A DNA stretch of 64,000 bases from Tritrichomonas musculus. Its lineage: Eukaryota; Parabasalia; Tritrichomonadida; Tritrichomonadidae. The notes below the pieces were generated by a model. The model was given only the letters and a program-made list of their open reading frames with translations, did not search any database and was not told the origin of the DNA. The stretch lies in contig JAPFFF010000011.1 of assembly GCA_039105265.1 (NCBI GenBank), positions 1,116,001-1,180,000 of the forward strand, in the 5' to 3' direction. A program made the translations under genes and the position numbers. Each line of letters begins with the position of its first letter. Within the stretch, counting starts at the first letter, position 1. This document shows positions 1 through 8,686 of this stretch, piece by piece.

Positions 1-931
1 ATTGTTCTCTAACTTCATACTTCAATTGATATTTAGTTGGTGTTGGTTCGGGAGATGGTGGATTTGGATTATCACCAGGTCCTGGGATGATAGCCTCATT
101 ACCGATTTGAGTGAATTGATGTTTGAGATGTCCATGAGCTTTGATTTGTTTGAGTTTATCGAGTTCCTCTGGGGATACGGTATCATTATCTTCTAGGAAT
201 GCCTTGGCTTCAGCAACCGTGTATGGGTCAATGGCAGCCCAAACAAGACCAGCTGGACTGACTTGGAATCTAATGGATAAATCACCAATGATTCCATTGG
301 GGAATAAGTCAAATGCCTGTAATGCAAGCAAGTCATCAAATGGTACATTCAAGTCGAATTCTTTTGTGGTCTTACCACCATCCTTGAAGCTATTGAGATT
401 AACGTATGAACCAGCATGAGTTTGACTGTAATTGCTGATGTTCTCCCATAAGCTGTGAACGAATCTGCGGCGCATCTTCTCAGTCTCTGGCTTCAAAACC
501 GAGTATAGGAAGCCCTCGCGAATGCATTCATTTTGCTGATATCCGACATTGACATTGTTATGGAGAATCTCTAGCCTGTCGAATAATTGGTTTGAGGACT
601 TAAATCCAACAAACAGTTTATAGAAGTTATTTGGATCATTGATCTCTTGCAATTTGGTCAAATCGGTGTTCAATTGCAAATCGAGTTTGATGTGGAATGT
701 GAGGAAGCCTTTGTCGATATCGCTAATGAAGTGGTTGGGATGTGTTAATGAAATCTGTGAGTACTGGCCTTGGTGAAATGGGGCTGGCTGGTCATGGCAA
801 TCGACAGTTCTAAATGAGAAGCTTCTTGTACCATCATTCACATTGATGATATTTCGCATCTTCTGGAATGTGTCATTGACATTCCCAACCTCGTATTTCA
901 AATTGTGAGCTCTTTCATTCCTGTATCTCAT
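1..931 (-). CDS. Double jelly-roll major capsid protein, element A (C-terminus off window)
   Basis: Open frame of 310 codons from an ATG at 931 that runs off the left edge. It is recognised by alignment with the capsid protein of element B (17648-18829): both open with M-x-Y-x-N, then share an ISLTH/KLTHSGH-like stretch followed by IS-x-I-x-KGF and an alternating hydrophobic strand. Farther on, a segment ending in a strand with SPAGLVW matches the region of the C capsid protein (51611-53293) ending STAGMVYC. The visible C-terminal part is Pro-rich. Family knowledge: the capsid protein forms the shell of the predicted Maverick virion. Divergent from the 979 gene, with a shared 47-bp promoter region. 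The double jelly-roll fold is inferred from family resemblance. Confidence 0.75.
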   Translation of the reverse strand, partial: MRYRNERAHNLKYEVGNVNDTFQKMRNIINVNDGTRSFSFRTVDCHDQPAPFHQGQYSQISLTHPNHFISDIDKGFLTFHIKLDLQLNTDLTKLQEINDPNNFYKLFVGFKSSNQLFDRLEILHNNVNVGYQQNECIREGFLYSVLKPETEKMRRRFVHSLWENISNYSQTHAGSYVNLNSFKDGGKTTKEFDLNVPFDDLLALQAFDLFPNGIIGDLSIRFQVSPAGLVWAAIDPYTVAEAKAFLEDNDTVSPEELDKLKQIKAHGHLKHQFTQIGNEAIIPGPGDNPNPPSPEPTPTKYQLKYEVREQ

Positions 932-978
932 TTTGTATCTTGGAAAAAAGCTTGAAATCACATTTTTGTATATACCAA

Positions 979-1230
979 ATGGGTATTGGCATCTTCAAGA
1001 AGATTAAGAACGCTTTCAAGAACGTCGGCAGTAAGCTCAAGAATGCAGCTCAAACTGTCATCCGCAACATCCCAAGGGCAGTTGATATTGGAAAGGGTAT
1101 CATCAATAGGATCAAGCCAATCGCCGACTTCATACCAGGTGTTGGACCAGTTGTAGACACCATCAGCACTGGACTCAATTACGTAAGCAAAGCTAATGAT
1201 ATAGGTAAATCCATACTGGACAAGGTTTGA
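979..1230 (+). CDS. Short basic amphipathic protein (pVI-like candidate), element A
   Basis: 83 aa from the second ATG of a longer frame. This start is preferred because related proteins at 17568 and 23047 begin the same way (M-[AG]-[FI]-x-[SI]-[WF]-x-K) and because the T-rich promoter-like tract lies just upstream. The N-terminal third is a Lys-rich amphipathic helix; the rest is hydrophobic with Gly/Pro (ADFIPGVGPVVD). Proteins of this build in Mavericks have been compared with adenovirus protein VI or DNA-condensing core peptides. That role is inference here. It sits next to the capsid gene, as its relatives do in element B. There is no signal peptide. Confidence 0.6.
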   Translation: MGIGIFKKIKNAFKNVGSKLKNAAQTVIRNIPRAVDIGKGIINRIKPIADFIPGVGPVVDTISTGLNYVSKANDIGKSILDKV

Positions 1231-1280
1231 TCATCATAGAATATCCACATACATATGAATATATTTTTGTCCGTTTTGAA

Positions 1281-1715
1281 ATGAATACGGATATTAGGGT
1301 TATTAATGATAACAAGATGGAGCAACGCACGTTCAACTCAGTAGAGGAGTTCGACCTGTTCTACCAGAAGTACAATGATATGTTCAATGAGAAGACCACC
1401 AATTACCTCAATAAAACCTACAAAATAATCACCCCCGAATGCGAGTACAGGATTACCAAACGCACTGGCAAGGATGGCTCCAGTAATGTGTTTCTCAAGA
1501 AGATCACCAAGCAAGCCGATAATGACAACCTGGTGGAGATCCAATTTGCAAGCATTCGAGCTGACATCAATGCATTGCAGTCAACAGTAGATGAATACAC
1601 CAAGCGGATTACCACTCTGGAGAACACCATTGGCGTGATCACCACAAAAATAAATCAGCTCACCAATACTGTGAATGAGTGTACCGATGCAGTGAACAGT
1701 CTCCTGAGGCATTAG
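1281..1715 (+). CDS. Small protein with C-terminal coiled coil, element A
   Basis: 144 aa from ATG 1281; an upstream ATG at 1227 adds 18 residues, but the A-rich ATG context and T-tract favour 1281. The N-terminal two thirds is a mixed charged domain (begins MNTDIRVIND). The last 60 residues have heptads of I/L/V without proline, typical of a coiled coil (trimeric fibre stalks look like this). No family recognised. The 3' end overlaps the convergent 1712 gene by 4 bp. A2 lacks this gene because its junction falls just downstream. Possible roles are a virion stalk protein or an accessory protein; function unknown. Confidence 0.55.
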   Translation: MNTDIRVINDNKMEQRTFNSVEEFDLFYQKYNDMFNEKTTNYLNKTYKIITPECEYRITKRTGKDGSSNVFLKKITKQADNDNLVEIQFASIRADINALQSTVDEYTKRITTLENTIGVITTKINQLTNTVNECTDAVNSLLRH

Positions 1716-1939
1716 ATTTTGGAATTATTTGGGATTACCTGGTGATTGAGTGAGTGGTGTAGAGTTGATGATGTTGACTTAATGATTGGGTCATGCACAA
1801 CACACCCCTTATCTTCATATTTTGGGACTGTGGGTTTGGTACAACTCATAGTTCGCCTATTTCGCATGTGACGTTCCAGGTGATTGAAATACGTAAGCCC
1901 ATTTGAATCTCTTAATACACGGCGTTCCTCATACGACAT
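1712..1939 (-). CDS. Hypothetical 75-aa basic protein, element A
   Basis: 75 aa, starting MSYEERRVLRDSNG, with paired Cys and His residues (LERHMRNRRTMSC, then CVVHDP) that could bind a metal, although no named zinc-finger pattern fits. It is kept as a gene because A2 (27850-28170) preserves the frame, with a 27-nt in-frame insertion after codon 3 and almost no other change. Its start faces the 1974 gene across about 34 bp containing a poly-T/A tract. No family recognised. Confidence 0.5.
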   Translation of the reverse strand: MSYEERRVLRDSNGLTYFNHLERHMRNRRTMSCTKPTVPKYEDKGCVVHDPIIKSTSSTLHHSLNHQVIPNNSKI

Positions 1940-1973
1940 TTAATCTTGAAAAAACACTTTTTTTCATATCTAA

Positions 1974-2207
1974 ATGACTGAATTGGGTGAATACAAGAAG
2001 GAGATTCCAGAGCTTAAGCGCATCAAACATGATCTCAAGGAGAAGTGCTATATGTATAAGGGCCACCTCAATAACATCAAAGGGGGTATGCTGGGTAGCA
2101 ATGGACTAGCCGTTCGTGAATCACTGATTGAGGATATCAATAGTCTGAAGGAGAAGGTCGCCAAACTCGAGAATGAGCTCGCTGAATTATCAAGCGATAA
2201 CCACTAA
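1974..2207 (+). CDS. Small coiled-coil protein, element A
   Basis: 77 aa. The first 30 residues are Lys/Glu-rich; after a Gly-rich hinge (KGGMLGSNG) comes a heptad-like helix ending in LENELAELSSDNH. It is identical in A2 (28205-28438), which supports a real gene. The stop codon is part of the first 55-bp hairpin repeat unit. It is the first of a run of same-strand genes leading into the integrase. No family recognised; an oligomeric virion or DNA-bound accessory protein is possible. Confidence 0.6.
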   Translation: MTELGEYKKEIPELKRIKHDLKEKCYMYKGHLNNIKGGMLGSNGLAVRESLIEDINSLKEKVAKLENELAELSSDNH

Positions 2208-2310
2208 ATATGGGGTGTGGTAGAATTCTACCAGACCCCGATTTCATGGAGATAACCACTAAATATTGGGTCTACGGGAATTCCCGCAGACCCAGATTTC
2301 ATGGTGATAA
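2196..2310 (+). terminator. Two tandem 55-bp hairpin units directly after a stop codon
   Basis: Units begin GATAACCACTAAATAT at 2196 and 2251, and a third partial start lies at 2306. Each carries a 28-bp near-perfect palindrome (2212-2239 and 2267-2294) around a GAATTC centre, followed by GATTTCATGG. The first unit starts inside the last codons of the 1974 gene, so the hairpin lies right behind its stop. A2 has only one unit (28427-28478). An inverted relative lies between the fibre-like and polymerase genes (10579-10631). A 3'-end or termination role is inferred from position. Confidence 0.55.
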
Positions 2311-2347
2311 CCACTAATTCCCTGAGACCACTATTTTTGCACATTAA

Positions 2348-3562
2348 ATGACTGACAACAGGAAATCGTTCAAGATATTCGACAATGAGTACAATTCGCT
2401 GCTCAAGTACCCATTCAAATCCAAGATATCGAAATTGGACCCATCGCAGTTCATCATCAACCCAGAAACTCATCATGAACCATTCGTGAAGGACTTCAAA
2501 TTGAAATCATGCAATCCCTATTCAAAACCGGATTTCTCATTGGAACCCGGATGCTGGGAAGTCGATTTGATGTTTGTGAAGTACACCACAAGGGCTGATG
2601 ATGAAATCCAGTCTGTAGTAGTCCATGAAACCATTTACCTCATCATGGTGAATGTCAACACACGGTATCTAATTGTGGAACCGCTTAAGAACAGACTAGA
2701 TGATACCATCAAGACTGCATACACCAAAATCATTCTTGAGAAATATGATGACTTCAAATTCAATACCATCAAATGCGATGGTGAGAATAACCTACTCAAA
2801 GTGCTTGATATACTTGGCCGCTACAATCCATCCAGAAATAAATATAGAGGTACCAAAAATGTGTTGATTGACCGTAATGCAGTGATTGTCGATAAATCTA
2901 AACACAACAACGCTCACAAAATCGTTGATGCAACCATCAGGACACTCCGTAATGCATTTGGTTTAGATAATCGTCGGATTGGAGACCCATACCTGATGCA
3001 ACAGATGGTCCACTTCTATAACAACACACCACATCGGTCTCTACGAATGCCCAATCCCAATTACCGAGATGATGGAATCCAATATGACCCGTATCTAGCA
3101 AGGGAACCCAAGTGGATATACTACACACCCAATCAAATGCAGCACAACCCAGATTTGGAGTGGAGATACATCAGGGATTGCCAACGGAGGCTACGTCGAA
3201 TCAAAAATAATATGCAAATGGGTGGACTACTGAGCTATCGCAAGGGTAATATCATATTGGTCCATTACGATACATCCAAAACTGAGAAGAAGCATGAGAA
3301 GCAGAGGCGCATATTCAATGAGATTGCCGAATTCATAAGATACCATAATGGGAACGTCGAATGTAAACTGCTGAAGCCATATTATAGATTCCAGTTGAAT
3401 GATAATGATCAATATGTTCCATATACCAAAACCAAAACTGGTCGAACGCCTAAGACTGATGATGAGCGAGCTACCGTAACTGTCCCCATTATGTATACCC
3501 GATTCGTGGCACCCAATTATGCATCACTAGGTAAAGACTATAAGCAGTACTTTGCTATATAA
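2348..3562 (+). CDS. Retroviral-type (Maverick) integrase, element A
   Basis: 404 aa. The catalytic core has Asp73 in WEVDLMF, a VNVNTRYLIVE strand typical of Maverick integrases, Asp144 in IKCDGE, and the helix KIVDATIRTLRN with Asp194 where most integrases have Glu. The gap between the second and third acids is 49 residues, longer than the usual 35. Downstream the YNNTPHRSLRM segment is the conserved post-core motif, and a basic chromodomain-like/SH3-like tail follows. The enzyme would insert the linear element and create short target duplications. The stop is 3 bp before the next gene. A2 (28524-29738) differs by only a few residues. Confidence 0.92.
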   Translation: MTDNRKSFKIFDNEYNSLLKYPFKSKISKLDPSQFIINPETHHEPFVKDFKLKSCNPYSKPDFSLEPGCWEVDLMFVKYTTRADDEIQSVVVHETIYLIMVNVNTRYLIVEPLKNRLDDTIKTAYTKIILEKYDDFKFNTIKCDGENNLLKVLDILGRYNPSRNKYRGTKNVLIDRNAVIVDKSKHNNAHKIVDATIRTLRNAFGLDNRRIGDPYLMQQMVHFYNNTPHRSLRMPNPNYRDDGIQYDPYLAREPKWIYYTPNQMQHNPDLEWRYIRDCQRRLRRIKNNMQMGGLLSYRKGNIILVHYDTSKTEKKHEKQRRIFNEIAEFIRYHNGNVECKLLKPYYRFQLNDNDQYVPYTKTKTGRTPKTDDERATVTVPIMYTRFVAPNYASLGKDYKQYFAI

Positions 3563-3565
3563 TAA

Positions 3566-3898
3566 ATGCCAAAGCGCTATTTCCATACACAGACCACCGA
3601 GTTTAAGCTACCTGAGGACTTCATATATAGTCGCAATAAGAAGTACATCGTAGTGCAGTATGTGGGAGCTATCCTGAATAAGACCATCATCGGTGATTTG
3701 ATGGTACACTCGGATATTGTTGAATTTGACCCATACTGTGACCACTTCATAATGCTAGCCAACAGACGGCAAACCAAGTATCGCAAATATGAGATGCTCA
3801 ATAGGACCAAGCGGGATTTCAAAATATGGTTCACAGACCTGTATGGTAATGAGATAAAACCCGATGCATTCGTGCTATCGTGCTTGCTAATCTATTGA
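3566..3898 (+). CDS. Penton-like minor structural protein candidate, element A
   Basis: 110 aa, starting 3 bp after the integrase stop, so probably co-expressed. The last third reads RDFKIWFTDLYGNEIKPD followed by hydrophobic strands. The element B gene at 18886 ends with the same pattern (FKVWFTDAEGKEIKPD), and the C minor capsid protein (56422-57423) ends with a similar RFWIDFYSD strand-turn-strand. Such ends are typical of single jelly-roll penton proteins of Mavericks. At 110 aa it would be a minimal jelly roll. The assignment is inference from shared endings. Confidence 0.55.
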   Translation: MPKRYFHTQTTEFKLPEDFIYSRNKKYIVVQYVGAILNKTIIGDLMVHSDIVEFDPYCDHFIMLANRRQTKYRKYEMLNRTKRDFKIWFTDLYGNEIKPDAFVLSCLLIY

Positions 3899-3936
3899 CC
3901 ACAGTATGGCCCATATAGGAGTTTATTTTTGGGTAA

Positions 3937-5379
3937 ATGCAGGATGAATACCTTGATGTTTATAATATGAAACCAGGTCAATATCGCGAATTGCCGTACT
4001 CAAAATATTTATCAGCTGTGTACCTCGATGTTGATAAGGTTACCAAACTATATTTCCCACGTGATTTAGTTCCACCACCAGTCGTTCATGACTATACGAT
4101 TGATAAAGTCGGAGCTACATTCACAATGAATTCGTATGAAGATGTCCCTACATACATCTGGAGATCCAAATTTGTGGCATCGGTGAATGATTATTGCATG
4201 ATCCTAGTTCAGGGACCCAATAATAATAGACTCAGAGCAAATTCATATATAGCCTACCCCAGAAAATATTTCAAGGATACAGTTCTTGCAAACACAACTA
4301 AGTCACCTGGTGATCATCCAATAGGGTTCGAGATATCGGTTTATTCAAACCCATTACTGTTACCAACCATATATTGCTATGAACAATTTCCGCTATTCCA
4401 GGTGAATCAGACAGCTCAGCCAGATAGTGGTCCAAAACCCATACAATTTTCATGCACAAATGATGCAGTTTTTGGTAGATCCCCACCTCGTAAAAAGATT
4501 ATGGTCAATGATGAGACTTCCCCATTCAAGCGGAGGACTAAGGATTGGTATCACAAGCACACAACATATCACCCTCGGAAAAAGCTTATATCTAATGAGT
4601 ACAGCAGTGATGAGGTTAGGAGTGCTAGGAGTGATGAAGCTAGTGAGAGTAGCGATCATGAGCAAAATCCATATGACCCACGTGAAGCTGAATATAGGGA
4701 TAATGAGGTGCGAAATCAGCCAAAGGTCAGTCCAAATGGGGTATATATGTCCACCGATAAGAGACCAGGGACGAAATCCGTTGTTGTTCGAAAAACAAAT
4801 GGTTCATTTCAAGAATATCGAGTTGGGAAACGCGCAATGACTGATATACGACGTAAGCAACAGCATTCGCTGAAGCAATCGCAGAGGCACTCACAGGGAC
4901 ATCCAGCACAGCCTCTCAGCCCCTCCGGGGATGAGTATTCCAGTGATGATGCGACAGCTCTCAGTCCCTCCGGGGATGATTCACAGAGAGGGCTTAGAGA
5001 TAGAACTCGCGATCGGGATCAGTATTCATATGAATCTCAAGACAACTCCAATACTAGAACACCTAAGCGTTCATCTAGGGTATCATCTACAAAGCATTCC
5101 AGTTCGGTTAAATTCGGTAAATCATTTAAACCATATCGGGAGAAATTCACACCCCAATTCAAGGGTAATATCATGGACACCACATTTGAGTATGAAATGC
5201 CGCCTGAGCGCAGTGATGAATATAGTGAACAGGAACTGAGTTCTCAATATGAGGAGGAAGTTGAGCCAGAGCCAGAGCCAGAGGCAATCGAACCACCTCG
5301 TAGGCACAAACGCAATACAAAAATAAAATCCAAACGCAGCCAAAAGCGTGAGAATTTCTTTGACCAATTCAAACCATAA
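3937..5379 (+). CDS. Structural-type protein with disordered charged tail, element A
   Basis: 480 aa. Residues 1 to about 175 look folded, with alternating hydrophobic strands and aromatic-rich segments. From about 185 the protein is low-complexity, full of Ser, Arg, Asp, Glu and Lys, with an Arg/Ser-rich region, a (PE)n run and a basic C-terminus. Two copies of the short hairpin sequence (LSPSGDE and ATALSPSGDD) lie in the tail. The A2 copy (30113-31549) is two residues shorter through loss of one 6-bp PE repeat unit; a truncated third copy is at 60693-60956. No family recognised. A virion protein with a DNA- or protein-binding tail is possible. Confidence 0.65.
   Translation: MQDEYLDVYNMKPGQYRELPYSKYLSAVYLDVDKVTKLYFPRDLVPPPVVHDYTIDKVGATFTMNSYEDVPTYIWRSKFVASVNDYCMILVQGPNNNRLRANSYIAYPRKYFKDTVLANTTKSPGDHPIGFEISVYSNPLLLPTIYCYEQFPLFQVNQTAQPDSGPKPIQFSCTNDAVFGRSPPRKKIMVNDETSPFKRRTKDWYHKHTTYHPRKKLISNEYSSDEVRSARSDEASESSDHEQNPYDPREAEYRDNEVRNQPKVSPNGVYMSTDKRPGTKSVVVRKTNGSFQEYRVGKRAMTDIRRKQQHSLKQSQRHSQGHPAQPLSPSGDEYSSDDATALSPSGDDSQRGLRDRTRDRDQYSYESQDNSNTRTPKRSSRVSSTKHSSSVKFGKSFKPYREKFTPQFKGNIMDTTFEYEMPPERSDEYSEQELSSQYEEEVEPEPEPEAIEPPRRHKRNTKIKSKRSQKRENFFDQFKP
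4911..4980 (+). repeat. Two in-frame short hairpin sequences (CCCCTCCGGGG type)
   Basis: Two copies of a sequence with core AGCTCTCAG-CCCC-TCC-GGGGATGA (one reads AGTCCC instead of AGCCCC) sit 35 bp apart in the disordered tail of the 3937 gene. Related copies occur at 7380-7410, 7821-7856 and 10812-10862, and in A2 at 31087-31156 and 33985-34020. Confidence 0.7.
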
Positions 5380-7379
5380 TACATGTTTATTCACCTTCAT
5401 ATGTAACATTGTATTGCATAGCTTTATTTTTCCTAACGTCCCTTTCTAGCTTATTTTGGGCTTTCATCTCAATATATCCACTACCCTCTCCGTATAATTC
5501 ATATTCGATTAACGCATTGATGTTATCAATAAATCCTTGGCGAGCTTTCTTCAATTCAGCTGGCGGGGCTGTTCGTGCGAACGTAACTAGATTTCCATAA
5601 AATGAAGTTTTAGTTTTAGAACTAGGATCTGGAGCGATTCCCTCATCGAATTTATATCCAAATCCCCATTGAAATACAACTTCCTCTACGAAATCTAACA
5701 TGTCGCTAAGATCAGCGGGTACCGATTTTTTCGCTAGTTCACCAGTTTTACTGTCTATTCCCTTCTTAATAATATCAATCCAGGCTTGGACCTTAGGACC
5801 AACCCCCTTTTGATAAGTTTGCTTATGAGTACTCCTCCAATTCGACCAATCTGGGTAGTTGAATGATTTACCTTTAGTAAGCTTTTTCTCAACAGATAGT
5901 TTCATAGGAATGTCAAAGTAATAGACATATACGGCGTTGCATACCGTTAGAAAATTGGTCAGTTTCCTGATTCTGATATACTTATTATAATTATTGTTGG
6001 ACCAGAATGCCTTCCATATGTGAGAGAACAGGGATGCCCAATAACTGTTAGGTGATAAACGTTTACTAATACGTGCCTTTCCAAGACCGAGATCACCATA
6101 TGCAGTTTCTAGAGTATTCAAGTCCTCGGATTTCTTCAATATATATTCACCACGATCCCAATCGACCTTGGAAACATCCTTATTAAATTGCTTCATGAGC
6201 CATACATTAAATGGAGTTGTTTGACGCTTAGCCTTTGTATTATAAATTGTTTTCCAGGCCTTCTTATAAGGAGATGCATGGACTAATTTGTAACCGTTGA
6301 CTATAGCTGGAGTTCCACGTTTATCAACAAGTACGATATCATCAACACGGTCACCATTAAGGTCTGTAATATTATTTCCTAATGGGTCAATACTGTTGGT
6401 TGGTAATAATCTGTACTTGGGAACTCCATTCTCATCAAGATGTTTCAAACAATATTCCTCCGCAGTATCACGAGCTGCTGCTGCTGGAATGTACTTAACT
6501 CGAAAGTTACCATTTATGACCATATCTAGGAAGTTCTTCTTGAAAGCTGAAGAATCAGCTGAGAGTGCGAGATTGCCAAACTTGTCTAAATGGCCTTTAA
6601 CATTTGTAAAGTCTTTACCTGAACGCTTACCCATGAGACCACTTCGTGATTCAATAGGCACCCTTACATAGTCATATTGGTGTTCTTTAGTATATTTGGA
6701 TGTTGGTCTGTGTACCGAATCTGGTATTGTCTTAAGTGATTTCCCACCGTATACAATCGGAGGTTTAACAGGTGTCCTAACATATTTATATTTAGCTAGC
6801 TGAGGTGCCTCAGCCTCAGCCTCAGTATCATTAGCATTATCATCATCATCATCATTAGCATCACCAATATCGATAATCGAATCATCATCATCACTACCGG
6901 ATTTATGGGACATGTGTACTTTAGGTGTAGAAAAAATGTTATTATTTGTATTCTCACGATTGACATCTTTTTCGATATCAGCTTCGATACCCTCATAGAC
7001 CCTAATCTTACTGATATACTTTTGTATATTTGACACCTCGGCTTCTGCTTTTGGAGTCTCTATGGTAAGCGATCGATCTTCTGCGATTGAATCCAAGTTA
7101 TGTATGATATCATCAACCATATCTCGAACCTCCCGAATCTCAAACTCGTTAAGTTCACGAGGTGCACATTCGGGGTTATCAGCAATGCGATAGTATTTGG
7201 GTAGTACCTCAATGATATCCTCAGGGAGAATACGCTTTGTGCGCAGCATGGCCATATCCTGATCAATCCTATCTGCACGAGTTCCGATTTCTGGGAATAT
7301 ATTCGACATCGATTGGGATTCCACCTCCTCCTCTTCCTCCTCAAATTCTGGATTAACGGGTTGTCTATTGGGATTAGCA

Positions 7380-7410
7380 TCATCCCCAGAGGGGCTGAGA
7401 GCTGTCGCAT
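7380..7410 (-). repeat. In-frame hairpin sequence present in A1, absent in A2
   Basis: CCCC-AGA-GGGG hairpin with the flanking CTGAGAGCTGTCGCAT, encoding ATALSPSGDD on the minus strand. At the same place A2 (about 33548-33580) has an unrelated linker that is six codons shorter. Confidence 0.65.
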
Positions 7411-7820
7411 CTCCTGGAGGTTCCCCTGGAGATTCCAATCCAGGAAAATCCGATAATGGTATCGATTGGATCTCCTGTGGGGGTTCCTCGATTGGATCTC
7501 CTTGGGGTTTCGGTTGGGGTTTCAAATATAGATCCGGATTTGTGAAGTAAGTCGTGACATATTTCGTAAGCCTTTTCTTCAACTTGTCAACCTGACTAGG
7601 ATCATTAAAGTCGGTGCTTACCAAATCTTGACTCATCTCACCAATCGCATTTACTATCTCAGTCTCGTACAACTCTGGACAATAGATGATATGTACCATA
7701 TTAGTGATGACTTCCTCTGATACATCGCATTTACTAGATAAATACTCAAGAAGCTTACGTTAATCAAGAAGCTTACTGTACGGGACTTTACTACTATCCT
7801 CCTCTTCCCCTGAGGCTTCC

Positions 7821-7856
7821 TCATCCCCAGAGGGGCTGAGAGCTGTCGCATCATCC
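7821..7856 (-). repeat. In-frame hairpin sequence (CCCC-AGA-GGGG)
   Basis: Same sequence type as at 7380, again in the linker of the modular structural gene, encoding DATALSPSGDE. It is shared with A2 at 33985-34020. Confidence 0.65.
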
Positions 7857-8686
7857 TCTTCACCTGAGTCTTCACCTGAAGGTGCCACGATTGGATCTCC
7901 TTGAGGTTCCACTTTAGGAAACTCCGATAATGGTATCGATTGGATCTCCTGTGGAGGTTCCTCGATTGGATCTCCTTGGGGTTTCTCGATTGGATCTCCT
8001 GGAGATTCCACGTCAGGAAACTCCGATAATGGTATCGATTGGATCTCCTGGATTGGATCTCCTGGAGGTTTCGGTTGGGGTTTCAAATATAGATTCGGAT
8101 TTGTGAAGTAAGTCGCGGCATTATCTTTAAGTCTTTGCTTCAAAGTTTGTTTCACACCAGCGTTATTCCTGTTGAATCCATTACACATATCATCTATGTT
8201 TTTGAGCGACTGTCGTATCTCATCATTGTACAGATCTGGATTATTGATGACATGTATCATATTATCGATGATTTCTTTTGACACACCGCATATAACATAT
8301 AATAACTTAAGAGTACCACGGAGATTGTTGTTCTGGACTTTATTCCGATAATATTCATATTTACCTGGGTCTTCGGAGTTTTTCAAATAATTATCCAGTT
8401 CGTAGTTGAACTCTCGGAGCCTCCACGAAAGACGGTCCTTAGTACGTTCAACTTGATCAGCCTCAATGGGATCTGATCCTTGATTTGGCCATGAGCGCTT
8501 AAGCTCCAAGAACTTACTAAGCACCTTATCACCGTACAGATTTCTATCATTGATGACACCTATCATAGCGTTGATGATATCATCTGTTGCTTTGCATTCA
8601 GTATATATAAACTTAAGGATATTACGGTCTCTGGCGCTCTTGACTTCATTATCAATACGGCTAAGCATACCTTTATTTTATAGTAA

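Larger units (their letters stand above)
5387..8668 (-). pseudogene. Large modular structural protein, element A, broken by a nonsense codon
   Basis: Equivalent to the intact 1189-aa gene of A2 (31557-35126), but a single base change turns a Tyr codon into TAA at about 7759-7761, splitting it into 302-aa and 770-aa frames. The N-terminal part is built of modules of about 130 residues (helical domain, then a Pro/Glu linker with NPDLYLKPQPKP and EIQSIPLS). This copy has three modules; A2 has four. The C-terminal 500 residues form one domain with a calcium-loop-like DLNGDRVDD segment. The linkers carry hairpin sequences. Function unknown; size and setting suggest a virion protein. The stop could also be a sequencing error, although the surrounding sequence is clean. 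Confidence 0.75.

Noticed and set aside
4427-4840. Overlapping 137-codon frame inside the 3937 gene
   Set aside because: No own upstream signal; conserved in A2 only because the whole region is nearly identical.
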